Origin: Kitasatospora sp. GP82 | GTDB lineage: Bacteria > Actinomycetota > Actinomycetes > Streptomycetales > Streptomycetaceae | Direction: 5' to 3' | Assembly (NCBI RefSeq): GCF_029892105.1 | Contig: NZ_JARZAJ010000002.1 | Location: 1 to 64,000, forward strand | Length of the DNA stretch: 64,000 nt | Shown: positions 32,073-41,091 of the stretch, piece after piece | Numbering within the stretch: position 1 is the stretch's first letter | Layout of the letters: each line of letters opens with the position of its first letter | Notes under the pieces: generated by a model | Seen by the model: only the letters and a program-made list of their open reading frames with translations | Databases searched by the model: none | What the model was told of the DNA's origin: nothing | Made by a program: the position numbers and the translations under genes

Positions 32073-32558
32073 GTGCCTGGACCGCTGCCCAAGCCGCCCG
32101 AGGAGCGGCAGCGCCGCAACGCCCGGGACCTGGGCGCCGTCACAGCGCCCACCGGGGAGGCACCAGAGCCGCCCGCCGACCTCGTCCCGGCCGCCACCGC
32201 CGGGTGGGCCGCGTACTGGGGCGACGTCGTCGCCGGGGCGATCCGGCCGAGTGACGCCTCACTGGTCGACCGCTGGGTGCGCAACCTCGACCGCTACCAC
32301 CGAATGCTGAGCCTGGCCGACGCCGACCCGGTCGTGACCGGCTCGACCGGCCAACTCAAGCCCAACGGCCTGTACGCGCTCGCCTACCAGATCGAAGCGT
32401 CGATCAAGCAGGACGAGCAGCAGCTCGGCATCGGCCCCCTGAACCGGCTCCGCCTCGGCGTGAAGATCGCCGAAGCGCAGACGTCCTTGGCCGACCTGAC
32501 GGCCGACGCGGAGGGGGGCGCCGACGATGACGACCCGCGCGCCTTCCTCACCGGCTGA
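32073..32558 (+). CDS. Terminase small subunit (P27-like)
   Basis: A 161-residue protein from GTG 32073 with GAGGGGCGG just upstream. It begins VPGPLPKPPEERQRRN, and the AAYWGDVV, VDRWVRNLDRYHRM and QLKPNGLYALAYQIE segments match the P27 family of small terminase subunits. It recognises phage DNA and hands it to the large subunit. The large terminase gene begins within it (32-bp overlap in another frame). Confidence 0.85.
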   Translation: MPGPLPKPPEERQRRNARDLGAVTAPTGEAPEPPADLVPAATAGWAAYWGDVVAGAIRPSDASLVDRWVRNLDRYHRMLSLADADPVVTGSTGQLKPNGLYALAYQIEASIKQDEQQLGIGPLNRLRLGVKIAEAQTSLADLTADAEGGADDDDPRAFLTG

Positions 32559-34083
32559 GGTACTGCCCTGGCCGGCCGCAGTGCCCCGGCCGCTGTCCGC
32601 ACCGCCGCTGACCACCGCGCGCAGCGACGGCCCGAAGGTCATCCGGTGGATCGAACGGCACTGCCGCTACGGGGAGGGCGACAAGTTCGGCCAGCCCGTC
32701 AAGCTGGAGCTGTTCCAAAAGCTCTTCCTGATCTGGCTGTTCGAGCTGAAGGCCGACGGCAGCCGCCGTTACCGGCGCGCGCTGCTGGAGGTCCCCAAGG
32801 GCAACGGCAAGACCCCGATAGCTTCATGGGTGGCCGCCTACCTGCTCGCGACGCAGCGGTCGGCGATCATCCCCGTGGCCGCTGCCTCGTACTCCCAGGC
32901 CGAGCTGTTGTTCGGCGACCTGCGGACCACGATCGCCGAATCCCCCACCCTGTCCGGCCTGTTCCACGCCTTCGAGGGCGAAGTGCAGGTCGCCGACGGC
33001 CCCGGCCGCGCGTACAAGATCGCCGCCGTCGCGGGCACCAACGACGGCCAACGGCCCTCGGCGTTCTTCGCCGACGAGATCCACGAATGGACCGGCAGCA
33101 AAGCGCGTGTGCACCTGGTCATCGCCAACGGCGCGGCCAAGCGCGCCGGTTCCGTCGTGGTCAACACGACCACCCCGGGCGCCGACCTGGACAGCATGGC
33201 CGGGCGGCTGCACGAGTACGGCCTGAAGGTCAACGCCGGCGAGATCCAAGACGACGAGATGCTGTTCGTCTGCTGGGGCTGCCCGGAAGACCGCTACGAC
33301 CTCGACGACCACGAGCAGCTGCTGCAGGCGATCCGCGACGCCAACCCGGCCGCCGACAAGTTCCTGTCAGTGCCGGACGTCGCCGCCCGTTACTACCAGA
33401 TCCCCCGGCATGAGTTCGCCCGCTACCACCTCGGCGTCTGGACCACGGTCGCTGAGCGGTGGCTGCCCACCGGGGCGTGGGAGGGGTGCGAGCAGTCCGG
33501 GCCGGTCCCGGACGGTGTCGAGGTCTGTCTTGGCTTCGACGGGTCCTACAACGGCGACAGCACCGCGTTGACGGTCGTCTCCTGTCCGGCCGACGACGGC
33601 GACCTGCCGCACGTGGACGTCGTCGAGGCGTGGGAGCGCCCCGACACCGTGGTCGGCGACTGGCAGGTGCCGATCCTCGACGTCGAGGCCGCCATCCGTG
33701 CCGCCTGCCGAAAGTGGACGGTAAGGGAGATCGTCTGCGACCCCTACCGGTGGGCGAGGACGTACCAGGTGTTGGAATCCGAAGGTCTGCCGATCGTGGA
33801 GTATCCGCAGTCACCGGCCCGCATGATCCCGGCGACGCAGAGGTTCTACGAAGCCGTCGCCAACCGGCAGTTGAGCCAGTCCGGTGACCCGCGCCTGGCC
33901 CGCCACATCGGCAACTGCGCGATCAAGACCGACGCGCGCGGCTCCCGCCTCACCAAGGAACACCGCCACAGCACGCGCCGGATCGACCTCGCGGTCAGTG
34001 TCGTGATGGCGCTCGACCGCGCCTGCCAGCCGCCCGAACTCCCACCGCCCGCACCCCAGTTCTTCAGCTGGGCCGACCTGTAG
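32527..34083 (+). CDS. Terminase large subunit
   Basis: A 518-residue packaging motor. A Walker A-type loop PKGNGKT lies at about 90–96, Walker B (FFADE) at 171–175, then the coupling motif (NTTTPG), and the nuclease domain with DGSYNGDST near 338 and DLAVSVVMALDRA at the end. It cuts and pumps phage DNA into the prohead. Length is normal for HK97-type terminases. It is followed closely by a small membrane protein and the portal gene. Confidence 0.95.
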   Translation: MTTRAPSSPAEVLPWPAAVPRPLSAPPLTTARSDGPKVIRWIERHCRYGEGDKFGQPVKLELFQKLFLIWLFELKADGSRRYRRALLEVPKGNGKTPIASWVAAYLLATQRSAIIPVAAASYSQAELLFGDLRTTIAESPTLSGLFHAFEGEVQVADGPGRAYKIAAVAGTNDGQRPSAFFADEIHEWTGSKARVHLVIANGAAKRAGSVVVNTTTPGADLDSMAGRLHEYGLKVNAGEIQDDEMLFVCWGCPEDRYDLDDHEQLLQAIRDANPAADKFLSVPDVAARYYQIPRHEFARYHLGVWTTVAERWLPTGAWEGCEQSGPVPDGVEVCLGFDGSYNGDSTALTVVSCPADDGDLPHVDVVEAWERPDTVVGDWQVPILDVEAAIRAACRKWTVREIVCDPYRWARTYQVLESEGLPIVEYPQSPARMIPATQRFYEAVANRQLSQSGDPRLARHIGNCAIKTDARGSRLTKEHRHSTRRIDLAVSVVMALDRACQPPELPPPAPQFFSWADL

Positions 34084-34095
34084 AGGGGGTGCCAG

Positions 34096-34251
34096 ATGCG
34101 GTTCCGCATCTCCCGCAAGGCCCTGTCCGAGGTGCTCGACATGGCGGGTCTGGTTGCCCTCGACGCCGCCGCCTGGTCGTGGTGCACGACTGCCGGTCTG
34201 GTCGTTCTGGGCGGCGCCCTGCTGGTCGCCGGGGTCGTGATCGAACGGTGA
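34096..34251 (+). CDS. Small membrane protein between terminase and portal
   Basis: 51 residues: a basic start (MRFRISRKALSEVLD), then a long hydrophobic stretch (GLVVLGGALLVAGVVI) as a single membrane segment. AGAGGGGG lies just upstream of ATG 34096, and the portal start overlaps its stop. Small hydrophobic genes at this place are common in Streptomyces phages; the role is unknown. Confidence 0.7.
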   Translation: MRFRISRKALSEVLDMAGLVALDAAAWSWCTTAGLVVLGGALLVAGVVIER

Positions 34252-35510
34252 GCCTGCTCCGGCGCGCGGCCCAGGCTCTGCCCGACCGACGGTTCTTCGC
34301 GCCCAGCGGGGCCGGAGACCCGTGGTCGATCCCCTCGAACGGGACGCTGGCCGCCTACACCCCGGCCGGTGTGCCGGTGACCGAGGACACCGCGCTGCAG
34401 CTGCTGGCGGTGTCCGCGTGCGTGCGGATCATCTCCGGTGCCATCGCGAATCTGCCGCTCTACTCGGTCCGCCAGCAGAACGACATCTTCGTGCGGGTCG
34501 GCAAGCCGCCCCTGATCGTCTCCGACCCCTTCGGCGGGCAGAACGACATCGCCGGCATCACCCGGCGGGTCGGTATCCGGCAGATGATGGTGAGCCTGCT
34601 GCTGCGCGGGAACGCCTACGCGCTGGTGACCGGCTGGGACAGCCGGATGCGCCCCGTGCGGTTGATGCCGCTGCACCCGGACACGGTTCGGGTCAGCCGG
34701 GACGGGACCCGCCGGGTGTACGAGGTCAACCGGCAGGAAGTGCCGCCCGGCGCCATGCTCCACATCACCGGCATGAGCCTGCCCGGCATGGACACCGGGC
34801 TCTCGGTCATCTCCTACGCCCGGAACTCCATCGGGCTGGGTTTGGCCGCCGAGCAGTTCGGCAGCCGGTTCTTCGGTGACGGTGCCCACCTGTCCGGCGT
34901 GATCGAGGTTCCCGGCGACCTCGACCCCGAGCGTGCCAGGCACCTGAAGGAGAGCTTCACCGCCAAGCACGGCGGTATCGCCAACTCCCATGCCATCGGA
35001 GTACTTTCCGGCGGCGCCAAGTGGGCGCCGATCTCCGTGTCACCCGAGGATGCGCAGTTTCTCGGCACGAGGGCCGCCCAGAACCTGGACATCGCGATGA
35101 CCTTCGGTGTGCCCCCGCACATGTTGGGCCAAGTTGACCGAACTACCAGCTGGGGCACTGGAATTGAGCAGCAGTCCTTGGGTTTCGTCCGCTACACGCT
35201 CGCCGACTGGTTCGGCCTGCTGGAGGACGCCTGGTCGGCGATGCTGCCCGAACCGCAGCTCGCGCAGTTCGACGTCGACTCGCTGCTGCGCACCGACACC
35301 GCCGGGCGGTTCGCCGTCTACACCCAGGCCCGTACTGCGGGGCTGATGACCCGCAACGAGATCCGCGCGAAGGAGAACATGCCGCCGGTCCCGGGCGGCG
35401 ACGACATCAGCGCCCCTCTCAACTCCTCCACCACCACGACCAAGGCGGATGCGGAAGACCCCGGCGCGCACACCGCCAAGGCCGACGCCGAATCAGGAAA
35501 GGAGCCGTGA
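34248..35510 (+). CDS. Phage portal protein (HK97 family)
   Basis: A 420-residue protein with the HK97-type portal pattern: SACVRIISGAIANLPL near residue 45–60, LLRGNAYALV, RPVRLMPLHPDTV, and the C-terminal FGVPPHMLGQVDRTTS wing. The portal forms the dodecameric vertex through which DNA is packed and the tail attaches. The C-terminus is acidic and low in complexity. GTG 34248 overlaps the previous stop by 4 bp. Confidence 0.95.
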   Translation: MSLLRRAAQALPDRRFFAPSGAGDPWSIPSNGTLAAYTPAGVPVTEDTALQLLAVSACVRIISGAIANLPLYSVRQQNDIFVRVGKPPLIVSDPFGGQNDIAGITRRVGIRQMMVSLLLRGNAYALVTGWDSRMRPVRLMPLHPDTVRVSRDGTRRVYEVNRQEVPPGAMLHITGMSLPGMDTGLSVISYARNSIGLGLAAEQFGSRFFGDGAHLSGVIEVPGDLDPERARHLKESFTAKHGGIANSHAIGVLSGGAKWAPISVSPEDAQFLGTRAAQNLDIAMTFGVPPHMLGQVDRTTSWGTGIEQQSLGFVRYTLADWFGLLEDAWSAMLPEPQLAQFDVDSLLRTDTAGRFAVYTQARTAGLMTRNEIRAKENMPPVPGGDDISAPLNSSTTTTKADAEDPGAHTAKADAESGKEP

Positions 35511-36211
35511 CCGTGATGGACCTGCGCGTGCGGGCCGAGCAGCCCGCCCAGGCCGAGCGCCGCTCGCTGCCCTTCTGTGGCGTCGAACTGCGGGCCAAAC
35601 CGGACGGGACCGGCGGCGAGACGCTGCTGTTCGAGGGCTACGCCTGCATCACCGAAGCCCCTTACGAAATGCAGGACTGGCTCGGCCCGTTCGACGAGGT
35701 CGTGCGCTCCGGCGCCTTCCGGCAGACCCTCGCCGCGTGCGCGGATGTGCCGTTCCTCGTCAACCACAGCGGGTTGACCCTGGCACGGACGAAGTCGCAG
35801 ACGCTGCGGCTGGCCGAGGACTCCACCGGCCTGCACACCTCCGCCGACCTCGACCCCGCATCCCCGCACGTGCAGGCCCTGCGCTCCGCGATGACCAGGG
35901 GCGACGTGGACGAGATGTCGTTCGGGTTCTGGGTGACGCGTCAGGTGTGGTCCCCCGACTTCACCCAGCGCGACATCCTCGAAGTCGACCTGCACAAGGG
36001 CGACGTCTCGATCGTGAATTTCGGCGCGAACCCCAACACGGCCGGGGCGCAGATGAATTCACGCGACCTGGCCGCGCACCTTGAGCGGCTCGACTCCGCC
36101 GAACGGCGCGAGGTGTTCGACCGGCTCGCCGCCGAGTTCGCCACCGGTCCCGCCGGCCCGTCCGCCGGGCTGGACGTGTTCGCCGCCCGCGCCCGGCTGC
36201 TCGACCTGTAG
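35507..36211 (+). CDS. HK97-type prohead protease
   Basis: A 234-residue serine protease of the HK97 maturation family (U35): FEGYACITE, then catalytic His87 in FLVNHSGL and Ser138 in DEMSFGF, with DVSIVNFGANPNT after them. It cleaves the scaffold part of the capsid protein during head assembly. GTG 35507 overlaps the portal stop. Directly upstream of the capsid gene as usual. Confidence 0.95.
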   Translation: MTVMDLRVRAEQPAQAERRSLPFCGVELRAKPDGTGGETLLFEGYACITEAPYEMQDWLGPFDEVVRSGAFRQTLAACADVPFLVNHSGLTLARTKSQTLRLAEDSTGLHTSADLDPASPHVQALRSAMTRGDVDEMSFGFWVTRQVWSPDFTQRDILEVDLHKGDVSIVNFGANPNTAGAQMNSRDLAAHLERLDSAERREVFDRLAAEFATGPAGPSAGLDVFAARARLLDL

Positions 36212-36314
36212 CAGCACCGCCTTACCGCCCACTCGACCGCGCACCCGCCGGCCGGGCGCTTCCGCCTGCCCGCGCGCAGGCGCACCCACCCCACCCAGCA
36301 CCCAGGAGACACCG

Positions 36315-37682
36315 TTGTCAGCTCTGCTGATTCAGAACCTCCTTGAGCGGCGCGGCGTGCTCCGTAGCGAGCTTGACGACGTCCTCAAGGCCCCCACCGA
36401 CGCCAAGCGCAGCCTGACGACCGACGAAGAGGCGAAGTTCGCCGAGTACGAGGCCGAGATCCGCGAGATCGACGAGCGGGTCAAGACGCTCAACGACCAG
36501 GCCCTGCGCGATGCGCAGGCCGACGAGATCGCCCGCCAGTTCGTGCCGCGCGCCCACATCACCAGCGAGCCGGCCGTCTACCGGTCCGGCCCGCGCGGTC
36601 AGTCGTACTTCAAGGATCTGCACCTGGCCACCCGCAAGGGCGACCGCGACGCCGCCGAGCGGCTGGAGCGCAACAGCCGCCAGGTGGCCGACGCCCGCGC
36701 CAAGGCCGACGGCGGCGCCGAGCAGCGCGCCATCTCCACCGGCATGGGCGGCGGCGGCGAGCTGGTGCCGCCCCTCTGGCTGGAGACCGAGTTCATCAAG
36801 TACGTCCGCCCGGGGCGCACCACAGCGAACCTGTGCCGTCAGGGGGAGGTGCCGCCGGGTACCGACGTCATCACCCTGCCGAAGATCAACAGCGGCACGG
36901 CCGCCGCCCCACAGGTCAACCAGAACACTGGCATCGTCCAGCAGGACCTGACCACGTCGAGCATCTCCAGCCCGGTGGTCACCATCGCGGGCGGGCAGAC
37001 GATCAGTCTTCAGCTGCTCCAGCAGAGCCCGTTGAACATCGACGACGTCGTGCTGCAGGACCTCGCCGAGGACTACGCGATGAAGTACGACCTGCAGGTG
37101 CTCTCCGGCACCGGCACCAACGGGCAGGTCACCGGACTGCTCACCCTGGCCGGTACCACCACCGTCACGTGGACGTCCGCCACCCCGGCCGTTGCCGGGC
37201 CGAACAGCCTGTTCACGAAGATCGCCTCCGCGATCCAGGGCATCCACACCAGCCGCTTCCTGTCGCCCAACGCGATCATCATGCACCCGCGCCGCTGGTG
37301 GTGGATCGTCTCCGCCGTCGACACCGCCAACCGCCCGCTCGTCGTCCCCAACGCGATGAACCCGATGAACGCCCTCGCGGTGTTCGACGACAACGTCGCC
37401 CAGGGCCTGGCCGGTTCGATCCTGGGCCTGCCGGTCTACCTCGACCCGCTGCTGCCCACCACGCTCGGCGCCGGCACCAACCAGGACGAAGTGATCGTCG
37501 CCAAGATGGACGACCTCTGGTCGTGGGAGGGCAACGTCAGGGCCGAGACCTTCGAGCAGACCTACGCCGGTCAGCTCTCCGTCCTGTGCCGCCTCTACAA
37601 CTACGCCTCGTTCCAGGCCGGCCGCTACCCGCAGTCCATCGCCACCATCTCCGGAACCGGCCTCATCGCGCCGACCTTCTAA
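36315..37682 (+). CDS. Major capsid protein (HK97 fold)
   Basis: A 455-residue protein started at TTG 36315 with AGGAGA 5 nt upstream. The first ~100 residues are a charged helical scaffold domain (EEAKFAEYEAEIREIDERVK) removed by the prohead protease. The body has the E-loop/P-domain features GGGGELVPPLWLETEFI, DVVLQDLAEDYAMKYDLQVL, and NAIIMHPRRWWWI. The C-terminal TFEQTYAGQLSVLCRLYNYASF is typical of Streptomyces siphoviruses. Confidence 0.95.
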   Translation: MSALLIQNLLERRGVLRSELDDVLKAPTDAKRSLTTDEEAKFAEYEAEIREIDERVKTLNDQALRDAQADEIARQFVPRAHITSEPAVYRSGPRGQSYFKDLHLATRKGDRDAAERLERNSRQVADARAKADGGAEQRAISTGMGGGGELVPPLWLETEFIKYVRPGRTTANLCRQGEVPPGTDVITLPKINSGTAAAPQVNQNTGIVQQDLTTSSISSPVVTIAGGQTISLQLLQQSPLNIDDVVLQDLAEDYAMKYDLQVLSGTGTNGQVTGLLTLAGTTTVTWTSATPAVAGPNSLFTKIASAIQGIHTSRFLSPNAIIMHPRRWWWIVSAVDTANRPLVVPNAMNPMNALAVFDDNVAQGLAGSILGLPVYLDPLLPTTLGAGTNQDEVIVAKMDDLWSWEGNVRAETFEQTYAGQLSVLCRLYNYASFQAGRYPQSIATISGTGLIAPTF

Positions 37683-37695
37683 CCACCCCTCCCCG

Positions 37696-37726
37696 AGGCC
37701 CGGCCGGTCCGCCCCCGGCCGGGCCT
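37696..37726 (+). terminator. Hairpin after the capsid gene
   Basis: A 12-bp stem (37696–37707 with 37715–37726) just after the capsid stop, probably a partial terminator that makes capsid more abundant than the genes after it. Confidence 0.65.
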
Positions 37727-37749
37727 TCCCCATGCCCAGGAAGGCCAGC

Positions 37750-38046
37750 ATGTCCAACATCATCAACTACGCCAAGGGCCTGCTCACCGAGCTTGAAGGC
37801 GCCATCCGCAACGGCGAGAAGACCATCCAGGCGGACATCCGCGCCGAACTCTCCCGCATCCGCGAGGGCGTGCACCAGGCCATCGCCTCCGGCGCCGGGG
37901 TCGTGCCTGCCAGCGTCAAGCGCCTGTCCGACGCGCAGAGCGTCGAGGACACCGCCGCCAGGGACCTGCACGAGGTCGGCACGAAGCTCGACGCCGCGCT
38001 CGACACCGCCACGGCGAAGCCAGCGGCCGACCCCGCCGCAAAGTAG
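37750..38046 (+). CDS. Small helical protein downstream of capsid
   Basis: A 98-residue helical protein from ATG 37750, chosen for AGGAAGG about 5 nt upstream; ATG 37732 is an alternative. NIINYAKGLLTELEGAIRNGEKTI and ELSRIREGVHQAIAS form amphipathic helices. It may be a head-associated or decoration protein. No family recognised. Confidence 0.7.
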   Translation: MSNIINYAKGLLTELEGAIRNGEKTIQADIRAELSRIREGVHQAIASGAGVVPASVKRLSDAQSVEDTAARDLHEVGTKLDAALDTATAKPAADPAAK

Positions 38047-38051
38047 CCGCC

Positions 38052-38546
38052 GTGGCCGCAGAACTCGCCCGGCACCTGCGCCGGGTCCGCTCCCAGCAGC
38101 GGACCCGGCGCGGGCACGCCCAGCACCGTGGCCACGTCTCCGGCCCCCGGCGACGCAGCCGCCTGCACTCCCACCACCACAGGCGGGCCCACCACTCCAA
38201 GCGTCACCACCGCAAAGGCCCACGCCTGCACCACGTCAAGCACCGCGCCAAGGGCAAGCACCTCAAGCACCACCACCAGCTCAAGCACCGCCACCGCACC
38301 CACCTGCACCACCGCCGCCACGAGCGCCACCGCATCCGGCACGCCAAGCACCTGACCCGCAAGCGTCACAAGGCCGCTCACCGCCGTACCCTGCACCACC
38401 AACGGCTGCACGCCTCCCGCCAGCGGCACGCCCGCCGCCGGCACCTGCGCCACCACCGCAGCGCCCGCCACCAGCAGCACCACCGCAGCGCCCACCACCA
38501 GCACCGCAGCGGAGCCCACCACCGCCAACACCGCCGCTACCGCTGA
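38052..38546 (+). CDS. Extremely basic His/Arg-rich protein in the head module
   Basis: A 164-residue protein from GTG 38052 that fills the gap between two head genes. By hand count it has about 46 His and 44 Arg, 10 Lys and only two acidic residues. The KHLKHHHQLKHRHR-type stretches are irregular repeats. About 92% of its codons end in G or C, so the frame is real despite its low complexity. Such a basic protein in the head module could bind packaged DNA or the inner capsid, or bind metal through histidine. No family is recognised; the weak ribosome site leaves the start open. Confidence 0.65.
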   Translation: MAAELARHLRRVRSQQRTRRGHAQHRGHVSGPRRRSRLHSHHHRRAHHSKRHHRKGPRLHHVKHRAKGKHLKHHHQLKHRHRTHLHHRRHERHRIRHAKHLTRKRHKAAHRRTLHHQRLHASRQRHARRRHLRHHRSARHQQHHRSAHHQHRSGAHHRQHRRYR

Positions 38547-38566
38547 ACCGAAGGGGGTGACCGCCC

Positions 38567-39451
38567 ATGGCGCTCATCTACTTCACCGGTCAGGACGTCG
38601 GGCTGACAGCCACCGTGCTGACCGACATCGGTCAGCCGGCGACCGGCGCCCTGGCCGTGGTGCTGACCGTCACCGACCCCACTGGGCAGATCACCACCCC
38701 GGCGGCCGGCCCCCAGGGCGGCGGCACCTACGCCGCCGTGGTGCCCGCCGTGGCCGCCCCCGGAGTGTGGCTGTACCGGTGGACCGCCACCGGCCCCGGC
38801 ACCGGCTGGGTCAGCGAAGGTCAGTTCCAGGTCCGCGGCATGGGCCTCGAACAGATCGTCGACATCGCCAGCGTCCGCGCCCACCTCAACATCCCGCAGA
38901 CCACCCAGACATCCGACGACGAGCTGCAGGGCTTCATCCTCGCCGCCGGTGAACTGGCCAAGGACGTCTGCGGCCCATTCGTCCCCGAGCAGCACACCCA
39001 GACCTTCGACGGCGGCACGGGCACGGTCGTCCCCGACTGGCACCCGGTCCTGTCCGTGCAGTCCGTCGTCGAGTACTACGGCCTGTACGGGTTCGCGCTG
39101 ACCGAGCAGCCGCTCGGGTCGCAGATGAACGCGTTCTCCTACACCGTCGACTACCAGACCGGCGAGATCACCCGCAGGACGTTCGGCGCGCAGGCCGCCG
39201 TCTTCGCGCTCGGGTCCAAGAACATCCGGATCACCTACACCGCCGGCCGCACCACCGTCCCATGGTCCGTACGCCTCGGCTCACTTGAGCTGATCAGACA
39301 CCTGTGGCAGATGACCCAGCAGGGCGGCCGGCCCCGGTTCGGCGGCGCCGCGATGGACGGCGGCGAAACGCACATCCCGATGGGCTTCGCGCTCCCTGAC
39401 AGGGTCCTCGAACTCTGGGCCCCGTACCGCCGCGCGCCGGGGATCGCATGA
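38567..39451 (+). CDS. Head-tail connector protein with N-terminal Ig-like domain
   Basis: A 294-residue protein. The first ~95 residues are beta-rich (LTATVLTDIGQPATGALAVV, GTYAAVVPAVAAPGVWLYRW) and look like an Ig-like domain. The rest resembles gp6-type connectors: VRAHLNIPQTTQTSDDEL, then AAGELAKDVCGPF, LPDRVLELWAPYR. ATG 38567 has GAAGGGGGTG upstream. It would join portal to tail. The N-terminal domain is less usual. Confidence 0.75.
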   Translation: MALIYFTGQDVGLTATVLTDIGQPATGALAVVLTVTDPTGQITTPAAGPQGGGTYAAVVPAVAAPGVWLYRWTATGPGTGWVSEGQFQVRGMGLEQIVDIASVRAHLNIPQTTQTSDDELQGFILAAGELAKDVCGPFVPEQHTQTFDGGTGTVVPDWHPVLSVQSVVEYYGLYGFALTEQPLGSQMNAFSYTVDYQTGEITRRTFGAQAAVFALGSKNIRITYTAGRTTVPWSVRLGSLELIRHLWQMTQQGGRPRFGGAAMDGGETHIPMGFALPDRVLELWAPYRRAPGIA

Positions 39452-39930
39452 CGACCCCCATCGGTGCCGTCCCGGCCAGCAGCATCCCCGCCGCCCGCGC
39501 CTGGCTGTTCGCCCAACTGCAGGCCAACCTCGCCCCCGACCCGCTGTCCAAGTCGTCCGAGCTGCTCGTGTGCCTCGACGAACCCGGGCCGTACCAGCCC
39601 GACGACATCGTGAGCATCGGGGAAGTCCACCAGACCTACAGCCCCGAATCCGGCGTCGGCTCGGGCGGGGCGGGGTGGCTGCGCGAGGACTACCAGGTGC
39701 ACATCACCGTGGACACATTCCGGGGTGGCGACGACCCCGCCGGAACCTTCGCCCGCGCCCGCGCACTGGCCGACCTGGTCGTCGCTGTCGTGCGCAGTGA
39801 CCCGTCCCTCGGCGGCGCCGTCGACCGCGCCCGCCCCGCCAGTGCCACCCACACCGCCGGGTGGGACGACGAGCACCGGGGCCGGCACGTCTCGATCGAG
39901 ATCGTCGTCGACTGCCTGAAGACGCTTTAG
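39448..39930 (+). CDS. Tail terminator/completion-type protein
   Basis: A 160-residue protein with MTTPIGAVPASSIPAARAW, DPLSKSSELLVCLDEPGPYQ and a C-terminal HVSIEIVVDCLKTL, matching tail completion proteins of actinophages placed before the major tail protein. The start overlaps the preceding stop by 4 bp. Immediately after it the reading direction changes for two genes. Confidence 0.7.
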   Translation: MTTPIGAVPASSIPAARAWLFAQLQANLAPDPLSKSSELLVCLDEPGPYQPDDIVSIGEVHQTYSPESGVGSGGAGWLREDYQVHITVDTFRGGDDPAGTFARARALADLVVAVVRSDPSLGGAVDRARPASATHTAGWDDEHRGRHVSIEIVVDCLKTL

Positions 39931-39937
39931 GCAAGGT

Positions 39938-40255
39938 TCAACCGACATCCCGCTCGTCGGACTCCGGCCCGCGAAGCACAACGACCTTTCGCCCAATCAT
40001 CGTCAGCCGGTCATCATCGAACGGCGATGGAGGAGGCCGCCACCACATCACGACTGCCAGCACCCGTCGGCCCTTCCGCTCCTTTGAGCGCCTGGGGCGA
40101 TTCCAAAACCCTTCCCACCACTTCAAGCGGTCGCCTGACTCCGACGGCATGACCGCACGGACCAAGCGGATGATGAAGAGGAGGAACAGGGCTGCCAGGG
40201 ACAGCACGCAAACGGCTGGCCATGGCGTGTTCTGTGGAAGATCGATCGGAAACAC
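39938..40255 (-). CDS. Single-TM protein of a minus-strand cassette
   Basis: A 105-residue protein from GTG 40255 (AAGGTGA 5 nt upstream). A membrane helix (AVCVLSLAALFLLFIIRLV, about 14–32) is followed by a basic, Trp/Arg-rich soluble tail (WWEGFWNRPRRSKERKGRR, VMWWRPPPSP). With the upstream gene it forms a two-gene unit inserted against the tail operon. This suggests superinfection exclusion or another lysogen-expressed function, but no family is recognised. Confidence 0.65.
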   Translation of the reverse strand: MFPIDLPQNTPWPAVCVLSLAALFLLFIIRLVRAVMPSESGDRLKWWEGFWNRPRRSKERKGRRVLAVVMWWRPPPSPFDDDRLTMIGRKVVVLRGPESDERDVG

Positions 40256-40288
40256 GTGTCACCTTCGGTTAGGAAGGGACACCGGCCT

Positions 40289-41032
40289 TTATGCCGCCAG
40301 ACAGAACCACCTGCGCGGCTGATCCCGGCGCCCCTGCGGACAGAACGTCAGCAGAGGTGCGCCTTGGGGCGCGCGAGGAATCACCGGGCCAGCCAGTCTT
40401 TCCGAGCCACAAGCACAAGCCCAGGTCCGGGGGTAGTGCGTCGGTCGCATCACGGCCCGACGCGGACGAACTGCTGGGATAGCTAGCAGGAGAAGCGCAT
40501 ACCGGACGTTGGCGAGCGCCTGCTCAATGCTGCGGGTGATGCCACCGGAGAACGGACCGTGGACGTGCCATTCGCTGGTGCCTTCGCTCGTCGAGCCAAC
40601 CTCCGAAGCGGGCTCAACAGTCTGGAGAAGCCAAAGTGCGGCTTTGGTCGTGCTGTAACGCTTGCCCGACGCCGACTCAAGACCAGGCAGATCAATAGAG
40701 TCAGGACGGTCTGATCGTTCCTCGCCACCTGCCCCGCCGCTGACCTGGTGGTTGAGCCAGGCCTCGGTCTCATAAGCCCACACCCCAACAACACACCGGT
40801 TGGACGCAGTTGAGACGATCTGCCGAGCAGGGAAGTGCTCGGCGGCCACCTCACGCTGGTGCGCCAGGTCCATTGCCGTGGACCTGAGCAAATCTTGAAG
40901 GTGGTCCCGATCCTGTTGCGGCAGGGCCGCAACCCGCTGCACAAGCTTCGCAACCTCGCGCGGATGCAGATCGACGCCGGAGGCACCCAACAGCGCACCG
41001 AGCGCTTGAGTGTCAATCAGCGATAGCCCCAT
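40289..41032 (-). CDS. Unknown protein of a minus-strand cassette
   Basis: A 247-residue protein from ATG 41032. The N-terminal half is helical (LIDTQALGALLGASGV, HPREVAKLVQRVAALPQQD, HLQDLLRSTAMDLAHQ). The middle has IVSTASNRCVVGVWAYETEAWLN. The C-terminal third (CACGSERLAG) is less regular with mixed codon use. The next gene on the same strand starts 33 bp after its stop, so they form one unit. Codon choice differs from the flanking tail genes. No family is recognised; membrane or DNA association cannot be told. Confidence 0.6.
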   Translation of the reverse strand: MGLSLIDTQALGALLGASGVDLHPREVAKLVQRVAALPQQDRDHLQDLLRSTAMDLAHQREVAAEHFPARQIVSTASNRCVVGVWAYETEAWLNHQVSGGAGGEERSDRPDSIDLPGLESASGKRYSTTKAALWLLQTVEPASEVGSTSEGTSEWHVHGPFSGGITRSIEQALANVRYALLLLAIPAVRPRRAVMRPTHYPRTWACACGSERLAGPVIPRAPQGAPLLTFCPQGRRDQPRRWFCLAA

Positions 41033-41091
41033 GCTCCGATGATACGCCCGGCCGCGCCTCGGACCGTCAGCTCTCTCTGAAACAGGTAGGC

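Noticed and set aside
37767..38531. Hydrophobic minus-strand frame opposite the His-rich gene
   Set aside because: Val/Ala/Leu runs arise from antisense reading of CAC/CGC codons; no start site or context for a membrane protein here.
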